Assembly (NCBI GenBank): GCA_009760885.1
Contig: CM019692.1
Location: forward strand, 59,199,926 to 59,263,925
Reading direction: 5' to 3'
Source: Achatina immaculata
Taxonomy: Eukaryota > Mollusca > Gastropoda > Stylommatophora > Achatinidae
DNA: 64,000 bases
The position numbers and the translations under genes are program-made. Shown one piece after another: positions 56,001 through 57,228 of the stretch (within the stretch, counting starts at the first letter, position 1; the number at the start of each line of letters is the position of its first letter). The notes under the pieces were generated by a model. That model was not told the origin of the DNA. It saw nothing but the letters and a program-made list of their open reading frames with translations, and did no database searches.

Positions 56001-57228
56001 GGTAATCCCACAAAAGCAAGAGAAGCACACCTAACAAAAAGCTGACTTGTCAAGGTGAAGAGAATGAGTTATAGAATCATTCTTCATTCAGCTGAAAGCT
56101 ACCTCTAATAATAAAAAAATATCTGCTTTCTAGCAAAGTAAACCACATGTTCACATCAGTTTATTAAATAAAAGAACATGATAACTCAAGTAAAAATCCC
56201 ACGTGTGTAAGTTGTTGCACGAGTTGAAAAGGATAAATTCATAAATAAAACAATAGGAAAAAGATAATTTGATCCTTCATATTCCATATAAAACATCCAC
56301 ATATTTTCACAGTTCTCTCAACCCACACCAATACAAGTTATACTTATCTGAAACAGCTATAACACAACCAAACCATGGTTTCTTGCACCTTCATGTACCT
56401 TTCTGCATCCACCTTAAGAATTTTCACTTTTGTTTAATTGTTTTATCATATTTGTCATTGACCTCTGTTCTTTTATATAACAAGTCAGTGACATTCATTG
56501 TCTGTTCTGCACTTTCTTTGTCTTCCAGTTCATTAAGAATAATATTTATTTCAGCTGAAAGCTTAAAACTTACACCAAAAACAGTTACATTTTCATACAC
56601 ACTTCAAATGTTCTGATACTGTAAGAAATAATGATATTTATTTGACAATATTAAATTCTTGGTCTTCATTTGTTACATTGTAAGGTTATGTTGTATCATT
56701 TTCAGAGCATAATATGTCAAAGCAAATTTTAAAAATAAGTAAAAAAAAGTCTAAAATTTATTTCAGAGCCATATAAATCTTCTAGTTTTCCTGAAAAAAT
56801 TGATCCAAATTCTTATCTTCTTAATCCAGCCTTAGTCACTTATTCTTTCTTGGCCAAAGTAAGCCAAGCTACTAGTTATAAACAGAAGTACATTGACTAA
56901 GAAGTGTTAAAATTGATCCAGTAGTCTTACAGAAAGTATCTTCCTGCCATGTGAGAACAATAACAGTTTTGTACTTCAGCAATAGATTCATTGAAAAAGT
57001 CTAGATTTTACTGCAAAGCATTTCATAAAATACAATATGTGTGAAATTATGACTGATGATCTGCCTAAGCAATTTTACCATCAAGTGAATTTTGCTTAGC
57101 TAGGGTCATCAGAGTTACAAAATCTGAAATCTACATTGCTGTTTGTTAACAATGCTCTTCTTGCTTGTTTCATAACTTGTGAGAATAAAAACTGTTTTCT
57201 TTTACTTTTTCAGCTGCGGGCTAAGTAG
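11858..57228 (+). CDS. TIAM/sif: TIAM/still life-type Rac guanine-nucleotide exchange factor (whole split gene; 3' end tentative, 5' end not found)
   Basis: Twenty exon segments (about 1,250 codons) join in one order and orientation. They encode an acidic Ser-rich lead-in, PH1 with coiled-coil extension, an RBD-like domain, PDZ, DH, PH2 and a Ser-rich tail, which is the TIAM1/TIAM2/Drosophila sif architecture. Family knowledge: the DH-PH2 pair loads GTP onto Rac1 at the membrane, PH1-CC-Ex targets the protein, and RBD and PDZ bind Ras-type and adhesion partners. Diagnostic stretches seen are [12 protein letters not shown] (PH1), [12 protein letters not shown] (CC-Ex), [20 protein letters not shown] (DH) and [12 protein letters not shown] (PH2). 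Splice phases match at all joins except the one between 29466 and 31538. Upstream coding exons are not recognised here. Single-base losses in the exons at 35770 and 46117 break the frame as read. TIAM1 versus TIAM2 has no meaning outside vertebrates; sif is the nearest named invertebrate gene. Confidence 0.93.
12180..12554 (+). mobile_element. LINE family 2 fragment (3' end)
   Basis: An open frame encodes [30 protein letters not shown] and [19 protein letters not shown]. This is the basic C-terminal tail after the RT domain of an RTE-like LINE. It ends in a tgaatgaatgaatgattgaa tandem tail, as other family copies do. Its left end is a truncation. Confidence 0.85.
12555..13576. other. Intron sequence, nothing recognised
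   Basis: A+T-rich; no conserved frame or repeat recognised. Confidence 0.5.
13577..13670. repeat. Compound (CT)n(TA)n microsatellite
   Basis: CT tract running into a TA tract immediately upstream of a family B retroposon copy. Confidence 0.9.
13671..13968 (+). repeat. Dispersed retroposon family B, copy 2
   Basis: About 300 bp collinear with the copy at 42303: agctgatataccagcatcag at the start, gcctcaacacttccacagca in the body and gggagttcatacaa at the end. A (TA)n tract (about 13975-14000) follows. Confidence 0.85.
14092..14201 (+). CDS. TIAM/sif: TIAM/sif exon b: acidic segment and start of PH1
   Basis: Acceptor ttttccctcag, phase 0 in; donor gtaggt, phase 2 out. It encodes an acidic stretch ([19 protein letters not shown]) followed by GATRKAG, the motif that opens the first PH domain in TIAM proteins. 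The last codon is completed by the first base of the next exon (GG+G), so any acceptor used downstream must supply one base and then TGG. Confidence 0.88.
14749..15067 (+). repeat. 51-bp tandem array duplicating the intron / PH1-exon 3' splice site (6 units + partial)
   Basis: Six 51-bp units (starts 14749, 14800, 14851, 14902, 14953, 15004) plus a 13-base partial. Each holds a pyrimidine tract, ttctgtag and the first bases of exon c, so acceptor AGs end at 14777, 14828, 14879, 14930, 14981 and 15032. Units differ by only a few substitutions, which implies recent expansion or gene conversion. The 51-bp unit is 17 codons and stop-free in the gene's frame: each extra unit would encode [23 protein letters not shown] resembling a branch point lies in every unit. 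Confidence 0.95.
15033..15202 (+). CDS. TIAM/sif: TIAM/sif exon c: PH1 beta strands, core
   Basis: It encodes [17 protein letters not shown] followed by the PH signature [19 protein letters not shown], then IPRHILG; phase 2 in, phase 1 out with donor gtaagt. The PH domain binds phosphoinositides and, with the coiled coil, localises the GEF. The start chosen is the last of six equivalent acceptors in a 51-bp tandem array immediately upstream, because it gives a PH domain of normal family length. Earlier acceptors would add 17 residues each (see the array entry). Confidence 0.9.
15285..15540 (+). mobile_element. tRNA-derived SINE (family A), diverged copy
   Basis: Shares with the intact copy at 48775 the sequence after the T tract: cagcctctgaaaatgggtac, then cagggaaatctgggaaggta, and the end block caatatgccttaatgccttg. 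The tRNA-like head is degraded (gagttcagtccc for box B). Confidence 0.8.
15683..16041. mobile_element. Foldback element made of two inverted Penelope-like terminal repeats
   Basis: The left arm (about 15683-15830) and right arm (about 15890-16041) are inverted copies. The left has tagtgcagttctg, aaagttagcaataatagatg and atggttatgaaaaacaataa; the complement of the right has cagtgcagttttg, aaagttagcaataggagata and atggttatgaaaaataaca. Only about 60 bases lie between. The arm starts resemble the terminal repeats of the element at 37507 (tggtgcagttttacaaag). Confidence 0.75.
16046..16343. other. Intron remainder
   Basis: A+T-rich; nothing recognised before exon d. Confidence 0.5.
16344..16441 (+). 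CDS. TIAM/sif: TIAM/sif exon d: PH1 middle
   Basis: Acceptor ttttttcag, phase 1 in; donor gtaatt, phase 0 out. It encodes [20 protein letters not shown], then [13 protein letters not shown]. The AVPEHPK..NIF.LS...GDAYLFQ pattern is nearly invariant in TIAM/sif PH1 and covers the later beta strands. Confidence 0.93.
16965..18060 (+). repeat. 44-bp tandem repeat around the exon e acceptor, split by a LINE
   Basis: Units starting aggcttgatctc occur at 16991, 17035, 17957, 18001 and, as the true exon junction, 18045; a partial precedes the first. Spacing is 44 bp on both sides of the inserted LINE. Each unit contains a pyrimidine-rich tract and cag followed by gcttgatctc, a near-copy of the exon start gcttcatctc. 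In phase 0 the copies read GCT TGA, an immediate stop. Confidence 0.9.
17047..17956 (-). mobile_element. RNase H-bearing LINE fragment, minus strand
   Basis: Begins on the + strand with (TTC)n, the reversed GAA tail. On the minus strand it encodes RT ([45 protein letters not shown]) and then RNase H ([20 protein letters not shown]) with a deletion in between. It lacks the FADD-type RT core. It is flanked by aggcttgatctc (17035-17046 and 17957-17968), which is either its target duplication or neighbouring repeat units. Confidence 0.88.
18047..18190 (+). CDS. TIAM/sif: TIAM/sif exon e: PH1 C-terminal helix and start of coiled coil
   Basis: Exactly 48 codons, phase 0 to 0, donor gtgaga. It encodes [20 protein letters not shown], the C-terminal PH helix with its conserved Trp, then [20 protein letters not shown], the start of the CC-Ex coiled coil that packs on PH1 in this family. 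The acceptor ttttccag is the last of several near-copies in a 44-bp tandem repeat; the true exon has GCT TCA where the upstream copies have GCT TGA. Confidence 0.93.
18308..18463 (+). mobile_element. 156-bp GAA-tailed retroposon (SINE-like)
   Basis: Flanked by perfect 12-bp direct repeats atatgccaagca (18296-18307 and 18464-18475). It ends in gcagaagaagaaagaag, the same tail type as the RNase H LINE at 22040. No reading frame. No clear pol III box A/box B was seen, so the promoter origin is unknown. Confidence 0.8.
18476..19294. other. Intron sequence, nothing recognised
   Basis: A+T-rich unique sequence between exons e and f. Confidence 0.5.
19295..19477 (+). CDS. TIAM/sif: TIAM/sif exon f: CC-Ex coiled-coil segment
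   Basis: 61 codons, phase 0 to 0, between acceptor tgttacag and donor gtttgt. It encodes [20 protein letters not shown], then [21 protein letters not shown] and [15 protein letters not shown]. These are the family's coiled coil and extension, in which the WE.NLEK and SLQG.ELPNPK motifs are hallmark residues. Confidence 0.94.
19561..19686. repeat. TA-rich low-complexity repeat
   Basis: Alternating tatacatata and tatatata motifs in the intron after exon f. Confidence 0.85.
19921..21427 (+). mobile_element. 1.5-kb GAA-tailed non-coding retroposon with internal tandem repeats
   Basis: Bounded by perfect 10-bp direct repeats gaatgagcta (19911-19920 and 21428-21437) and ending in (GAA)n. Markedly more G+C-rich than its surroundings. 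Inside lie about 2.5 units of ~115-125 bp (20510-20815; core gcctaaaccggctcacacca, ctctagaggtcggtcacg) and three units of ~86 bp (20929-21190; cctctcacccggcgg, gaggttttccggtgag). No long reading frame or recognised domain. Confidence 0.75.
21526..21755 (+). CDS. TIAM/sif: TIAM/sif exon g: end of CC-Ex and Ser/Thr-rich linker
   Basis: Acceptor cttcatcag, phase 0 in; donor gtaagt, phase 2 out. It begins [20 protein letters not shown], followed by [11 protein letters not shown], the conserved end of CC-Ex. The exon then becomes a basic Ser/Thr-rich linker ending VSSSTSS. The linker aligns only loosely with the corresponding region of vertebrate proteins. Confidence 0.92.
22040..22858 (+). mobile_element. 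RNase H-bearing LINE, 5'-truncated copy
   Basis: Flanked by 11-bp direct repeats taactaaatgc (22029-22039 and 22859-22869); ends in (GAA)n. A 251-codon open frame covers RNase H ([62 protein letters not shown]), with the Asp-Glu-Asp and late His/Asp catalytic pattern visible. A zinc-knuckle-like C-terminal segment follows. RNase H after RT fits I/Jockey-superfamily LINEs; the exact clade is not resolved. Confidence 0.93.
23209..23540 (+). mobile_element. LINE family 2 fragment (3' end)
   Basis: Same 3' region as at 12180 (aacttaatgttgaagaaggc; cttggaaggatacataatgg; ctgcaagacatcgttgaaga) with frameshifts, ending in a tgactgactgactga-like tail. Confidence 0.82.
23643..24326 (+). mobile_element. 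piggyBac-type non-autonomous element, copy 1
   Basis: Flanked by TTAA (23639-23642 and 24327-24330) with inverted ends atctttccatgcca and the complement of ctctttccgtgcca. A short frame starting [15 protein letters not shown] near 23791 may be a leftover transposase N-terminus. A second copy lies inverted at 43696. Confidence 0.85.
24674..24797 (+). CDS. TIAM/sif: TIAM/sif exon h: linker between CC-Ex and RBD
   Basis: Phase 2 in, phase 0 out, donor gtatgg. It encodes [20 protein letters not shown] and ends [11 protein letters not shown]. No domain is recognised; membership rests on position, an open frame and exact phase match with both neighbours. The acceptor is a tandem TAGTAG: use of the second AG (exon start 24677) would change Asp-Arg to Glu and stay in frame. 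Confidence 0.72.
24798..25710. other. Intron sequence, nothing recognised
   Basis: A+T-rich; T-rich tracts at 25020-25080 and 25240-25300. Confidence 0.5.
25711..25893 (+). CDS. TIAM/sif: TIAM/sif exon i: Ras-binding-like domain, first part
   Basis: 61 codons, phase 0 to 0, donor gtgagt. It encodes [20 protein letters not shown], then [20 protein letters not shown], a ubiquitin-fold RBD start comparable to the TIAM RBD that binds activated Ras-family GTPases. The acceptor chosen is ctgttttcag at 25710; a second AG at 25725 is also in frame and would shorten the exon by five codons, removing part of the first strand. Confidence 0.85.
26276..26985 (-). mobile_element. RTE-like LINE family 1 fragment, minus strand
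   Basis: Reverse complement of the C-terminal LINE region found at 30366, 48085, 53074 and 63105 (linker with [39 protein letters not shown], basic GRP.ETL tail). Broken frames; 5'-truncated. Confidence 0.88.
27308..27488 (+). CDS. TIAM/sif: TIAM/sif exon j: end of RBD and start of PDZ
   Basis: Acceptor ttatcctcctcag, phase 0 in; donor gtaggt, phase 1 out. [20 protein letters not shown] closes the RBD-like domain (YD.IEV is conserved). [11 protein letters not shown] opens the PDZ domain, with FGFAV as the carboxylate-binding loop in place of the canonical GLGF. An upstream cag at 27273 also keeps the frame but would insert unconserved residues, so it was not preferred. Confidence 0.9.
27489..28554. 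other. Intron sequence, nothing recognised
   Basis: Unique A+T-rich sequence after the PDZ start exon. Confidence 0.5.
28555..28710 (-). mobile_element. Short Penelope-like terminal-repeat relic with hammerhead-like motif, copy 1
   Basis: On the minus strand: ...actttgtctcctctctctg...ttgatgatggctcgcgccga + aacatcacaac...gtaaagctgttcctacttt. Homologous to 34430-34580 (plus) and 31735-31870 (minus). The TGATGA - GGC/GCC stem - GAAAC arrangement resembles a hammerhead core with a T in place of the first C. Confidence 0.65.
28711..29196. other. Intron sequence, nothing recognised
   Basis: A+T-rich sequence before the PDZ exon. Confidence 0.5.
29197..29466 (+). CDS. TIAM/sif: TIAM/sif exon k: PDZ C-terminal half and Pro-rich linker
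   Basis: Acceptor ttttaaacag, phase 1 in. [20 protein letters not shown] is the PDZ GD.I..ING signature, then [20 protein letters not shown] Pro/Ser linker ([15 protein letters not shown]) follows. The best donor is gtatgt at 29467, leaving phase 1. The next exon seen (31538) needs phase 0, so either an exon is missing between them or a different donor is used; the 3' boundary is the least certain part. Confidence 0.85.
29680..29935 (+). mobile_element. tRNA-derived SINE, second type (diverged)
   Basis: Box A-like tagtgtggtggttattgc at about 29693 and box B-like tgtgaattc about 45 bases on give a tRNA-like head. A body with ggtgcccaagttgtcc and an A tract follow. It differs in its body from the family A SINE at 48775. 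Confidence 0.6.
29936..30365. other. Intron sequence with GA-rich patch
   Basis: GA microsatellite near 30035-30060; the missing exon between PDZ and DH was looked for here and not found. Confidence 0.5.
30366..31290 (+). mobile_element. RTE-like LINE family 1 fragment
   Basis: 5'-truncated inside [22 protein letters not shown], then [20 protein letters not shown] (FADD catalytic motif). The linker and C-terminal region ([35 protein letters not shown]; broken basic tail) follow. It ends in ggaaggatataagataag, as in other copies. Confidence 0.9.
31538..31687 (+). CDS. TIAM/sif: TIAM/sif exon l: start of DH domain
   Basis: 50 codons, phase 0 to 0, acceptor tctcacttag, donor gtaact. It begins [14 protein letters not shown] and continues [20 protein letters not shown], then RAYVK. 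The LSDA.R.RK.I.EL..TE..YVK pattern is the first conserved region of TIAM-type DH domains, which carry the Rac exchange activity. Confidence 0.93.
31735..31870 (-). mobile_element. Penelope-like terminal-repeat relic, copy 2
   Basis: The + strand sequence aaaaaagtaggaacaacttt ... ggacaaagaaatagagaaag ... attcacatgag matches the outer parts of copies at 28555 and 34430, but the central hammerhead-like motif is lost. Confidence 0.6.
31990..33884 (+). mobile_element. LINE family 2 copy interrupted by a mariner
   Basis: The left part encodes [34 protein letters not shown] and [12 protein letters not shown]. The right part (from about 33510) resumes [20 protein letters not shown] and [25 protein letters not shown], then [11 protein letters not shown], and ends in a tgactgactgactgg tail. 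The two halves join at adjacent positions of the same protein once the mariner (32348-33510) is removed. Confidence 0.85.
32348..33510 (-). mobile_element. mariner-type transposon, decayed
   Basis: Begins after TA with caaggtctgacaattaagta, a typical mariner end; the right end is not clearly inverted. The minus strand encodes transposase pieces: [20 protein letters not shown] (HTH region), [16 protein letters not shown] (first catalytic Asp region), LHDN and [20 protein letters not shown] (second and third regions). Several stops and frameshifts separate them. Confidence 0.88.
33885..34429. other. Intron sequence, nothing recognised
   Basis: A+T-rich with a poly-G run near 34110-34126. Confidence 0.5.
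34430..34580 (+). mobile_element. Penelope-like terminal-repeat relic with hammerhead-like motif, copy 3
   Basis: tatactttgtctcctctgtc, tatgaagaaggctagctccg then aaacgtcacatc, and aatgaagctgttcctacttt. Same order as copy 1 on the other strand. The ATGAAGA - stem - GAAAC GTC arrangement is hammerhead-like (CUGANGA...GAAA...GUC) with a first-base change. Confidence 0.65.
35000..35460 (+). mobile_element. LINE family 3 fragment (3' end of ORF)
   Basis: A 144-codon open frame encodes the C-terminal LINE region: [54 protein letters not shown] and [18 protein letters not shown]. It ends in a (ATG/ATC)n tail (tgatgatgatcatcatcatc). Different from families 1 and 2. Confidence 0.85.
35770..35963 (+). 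CDS. TIAM/sif: TIAM/sif exon m: DH domain, carries a 1-base deletion
   Basis: Acceptor tgtcccctag. [20 protein letters not shown], then EIEQLFGNI, are read in frame; the frame then hits TAG at 35872-35874. Shifting by one base after 35862 restores a perfectly conserved DH stretch ([20 protein letters not shown], then [11 protein letters not shown]) up to the donor at 35964. The exon is 194 bases where 195 would keep phase 0 to 0. One base is therefore missing, probably a second C after 35862. Confidence 0.88.
35964..37208. other. Intron with a palindromic tandem repeat
   Basis: A+T-rich; T-rich stretches at 36760-37190. The only structured feature is the palindromic array at 36311-36392. Confidence 0.55.
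36311..36392. repeat. 24-bp palindromic tandem repeat (3.4 units)
   Basis: The unit ataatagtttacataatagt + aaac contains gtttac and its complement gtaaac spaced by ataata. The array therefore alternates inverted arms and could fold into a long hairpin. Confidence 0.9.
37209..37317 (+). CDS. TIAM/sif: TIAM/sif exon n: DH domain
   Basis: Acceptor gtttttcag, phase 0 in; donor gtgagt, phase 1 out. It encodes [20 protein letters not shown], then [16 protein letters not shown]. The [19 protein letters not shown] motif is diagnostic of the TIAM/sif DH domain. A Penelope-like element sits only 190 bases downstream in the following intron. Confidence 0.95.
37507..39185 (-). mobile_element. Penelope-like element with inverted terminal repeats and GIY-YIG fragment
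   Basis: Flanked by 14-bp direct repeats cctcatttcatggg (37493-37506 and 39186-39199). Inverted arms of about 330 bp lie at 37535-37865 and 38850-39180 (caagatgcatcagataagtt, ctcgaataaggctcacgccg). Minus-strand coding in the middle: [19 protein letters not shown], the Cys motif [11 protein letters not shown], then, after one [23 protein letters not shown] and [13 protein letters not shown], the GIY-YIG nuclease of Penelope-like elements. The RT domain is absent. Confidence 0.88.
39200..40787. other. Intron sequence, nothing recognised
   Basis: The long + frame ending at 39582 begins inside the Penelope-like repeat and continues into unique sequence; it is not considered coding. Confidence 0.5.
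40788..41180 (-). mobile_element. LINE RNase H fragment
   Basis: The minus-strand frame encodes [20 protein letters not shown], the late RNase H motif (W..H.G..GNE.AD), followed by a charged C-terminal stretch. Different sequence from the family at 22040, so a separate LINE. Confidence 0.72.
41320..41496 (+). CDS. TIAM/sif: TIAM/sif exon o: DH domain, helix with core motif
   Basis: Acceptor ttgttttcag, phase 1 in; donor gtacct, phase 1 out. It encodes [20 protein letters not shown], then [20 protein letters not shown]. The SYLIKP.QR..KYPLLL block is the most conserved DH helix and contacts the GTPase switch regions. It ends TDEHHHIS. Confidence 0.96.
41497..42291. other. Intron sequence, nothing recognised
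   Basis: A+T-rich unique sequence after DH exon o. Confidence 0.5.
42303..42626 (+). mobile_element. Dispersed retroposon family B, copy 3 (complete, with target duplication)
   Basis: Flanked by 11-bp direct repeats tgagaagaatg (42292-42302 and 42627-42637), which define the full 324-bp unit and show it moves as a discrete retroposon-like insert. No coding capacity; no clear tRNA head. Confidence 0.83.
42638..43674. other. Intron sequence, nothing recognised
   Basis: Unique A+T-rich sequence; no conserved frame. Confidence 0.5.
43675..44425 (-). mobile_element. Family A SINE relic (minus strand) split by a piggyBac element
   Basis: Left piece aaaaatccccatttacatgc and right piece ggcatattgatgatatggtg, then agaccatcagcacatgaaag, are the reverse complement of the SINE end seen at 15285 and 60430. 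They are contiguous once the TTAA-flanked insert is removed. Confidence 0.75.
43696..44354 (-). mobile_element. piggyBac-type non-autonomous element, copy 2
   Basis: Begins after TTAA (43692-43695) with ctctttccgtgccac and ends ggcatggaaagtg before TTGA (44355-44358), a one-base-changed TTAA. Reverse complement of copy 1 at 23643 over most of its 659 bp. Confidence 0.85.
44534..44658 (+). CDS. TIAM/sif: TIAM/sif exon p: end of DH and linker to PH2
   Basis: Acceptor tatccacag, phase 1 in; donor gtaagc, phase 0 out. It encodes [20 protein letters not shown], then [20 protein letters not shown]. The [15 protein letters not shown] motif marks the last DH helix. A pogo-type element begins 15 bases after the exon, directly behind the donor site. 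Confidence 0.95.
44674..45485 (-). mobile_element. pogo/Tigger-type deletion derivative
   Basis: TA target duplications (44672-44673, 45486-45487) with inverted ends cagtggacacttag and the complement of cagtggacccttgag. The minus strand from about 45225 encodes [17 protein letters not shown], then [20 protein letters not shown] and a degraded [19 protein letters not shown]. This is the CENP-B-like HTH N-terminus of pogo-family transposases. The catalytic part is missing. Confidence 0.82.
45488..46116. other. Intron sequence, nothing recognised
   Basis: A+T-rich unique sequence before PH2 exon q. Confidence 0.5.
46117..46289 (+). CDS. TIAM/sif: TIAM/sif exon q: PH2 first half, carries a 1-base deletion
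   Basis: Acceptor tttctttcag, phase 0 in; donor gtaaca. [20 protein letters not shown], then [20 protein letters not shown], match the PH2 start. The frame then reaches TAA at 46270-46272. Moving by one base near 46250 gives [13 protein letters not shown], the expected basic strand, up to the donor. The exon is 173 bases where 174 would give phase 0 to 0, so one base is missing between about 46246 and 46254. Confidence 0.87.
46441..46580 (+). pseudogene. Copied fragment of TIAM/sif tail exon s inside the preceding intron
   Basis: About 140 bp closely match 51922-52062 in exon s. The blocks cattggtggtgctgc and atttccagcccacagttggc, then tttgttcaaacgtc, are shared, with scattered substitutions and a TGA replacing the conserved reading (gcattcatgaat versus gcactcaatggat). 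The match has no splice sites of its own and lies 5 kb upstream of its source. Confidence 0.88.
46620..46895 (-). repeat. Dispersed retroposon family B, copy 4 (inverted)
   Basis: Reverse complement of the copy at 42303 (gttgaggcacagcatcatgt; caggatcttggttggcttta; ttgctgactggc), more diverged than the others. Confidence 0.78.
46896..47317. other. Intron sequence, nothing recognised
   Basis: A+T-rich sequence before exon r. Confidence 0.5.
47318..47511 (+). CDS. TIAM/sif: TIAM/sif exon r: PH2 second half
   Basis: Acceptor tcttcttcag, phase 0 in; donor gtgagc, phase 2 out. It encodes [38 protein letters not shown] and [24 protein letters not shown]...VQ.R and the HS.SE.EGRPE..Y.FC motif are PH2 hallmarks of TIAM/sif. 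Confidence 0.95.
47512..48084. other. Intron sequence, nothing recognised
   Basis: A+T-rich unique sequence between exon r and the LINE. Confidence 0.5.
48085..51145 (-). mobile_element. Nearly full-length RTE-like LINE (family 1), minus strand, with nested SINE
   Basis: Reading the minus strand: [15 protein letters not shown] (endonuclease start, near 51100), then [37 protein letters not shown] and [18 protein letters not shown] (AP-endonuclease motifs). RT follows with [60 protein letters not shown] and [19 protein letters not shown]. After the SINE gap come [20 protein letters not shown] and [14 protein letters not shown]. No RNase H domain. Several frameshifts, so inactive. EN-RT with the WNVRTM start and GRP tail suggests the RTE clade. 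Confidence 0.9.
48775..49052 (+). mobile_element. tRNA-derived SINE (family A), intact copy
   Basis: 278 bp flanked by 11-bp direct repeats taatttcaagt (48764-48774 and 49053-49063). The head has box A tagcgtagtggttagagc and box B ggttcgaatcc, as in tRNA genes; a T tract, the body and a ctttactttactt tail follow. It is inserted in the LINE on the opposite strand. It is a SINE, not a functional tRNA gene. Confidence 0.93.
51150..51741. other. Intron sequence, nothing recognised
   Basis: A+T-rich sequence before tail exon s. Confidence 0.5.
51742..52546 (+). CDS. TIAM/sif: TIAM/sif exon s: PH2 C-terminal helix and Ser-rich tail
   Basis: 805 bases, phase 2 in, phase 0 out; acceptor ttctctacacag, donor gtgagt. 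[20 protein letters not shown] is the closing PH2 helix. A His-rich patch (HPHHHTHSS) and long Ser-rich low-complexity tail follow, with basic motifs ([14 protein letters not shown]) that may be phosphorylation targets (inference). If the donor is not used, the frame closes four codons later at 52556-52558. The 3' part has no recognised domain. Confidence 0.92.
52967..53888. mobile_element. Non-autonomous hAT-type element carrying a LINE insertion
   Basis: Inverted ends cagtggtttctaaatggg and the complement of cagtggttcccaagctt, flanked by 8-bp repeats ttgtaaca (52959-52966) and atgtaaca (53889-53896), 7/8 identical. The middle (about 53074-53797) is the family 1 LINE described separately. 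Confidence 0.83.
53074..53797 (+). mobile_element. RTE-like LINE family 1 fragment nested in a hAT element
   Basis: C-terminal LINE region: linker with [35 protein letters not shown], then [20 protein letters not shown] and [19 protein letters not shown]. Frames broken; 3' end gggaaggatgtaagatgtaa. Confidence 0.88.
53897..57213. other. Long A+T-rich stretch, intron or 3' region
   Basis: No conserved frame, transposon end or strong repeat was recognised. Homopolymer T/A/G runs at 54600-54617 and 55218-55250. Confidence 0.5.
57214..57228 (+). CDS. TIAM/sif: Possible TIAM/sif terminal micro-exon (LRAK, stop)
   Basis: A strong polypyrimidine tract and acceptor (cttttactttttcag) is followed in phase 0 by CTG CGG GCT AAG TAG. 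It would supply four residues and the stop after the phase-0 donor at 52547. Candidate AATAAA signals lie downstream (57495, 57661, 58267), none decisive. Five codons cannot be proven by sequence alone; other 3' exons may exist beyond the window. Confidence 0.4.
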   Translation: MRAK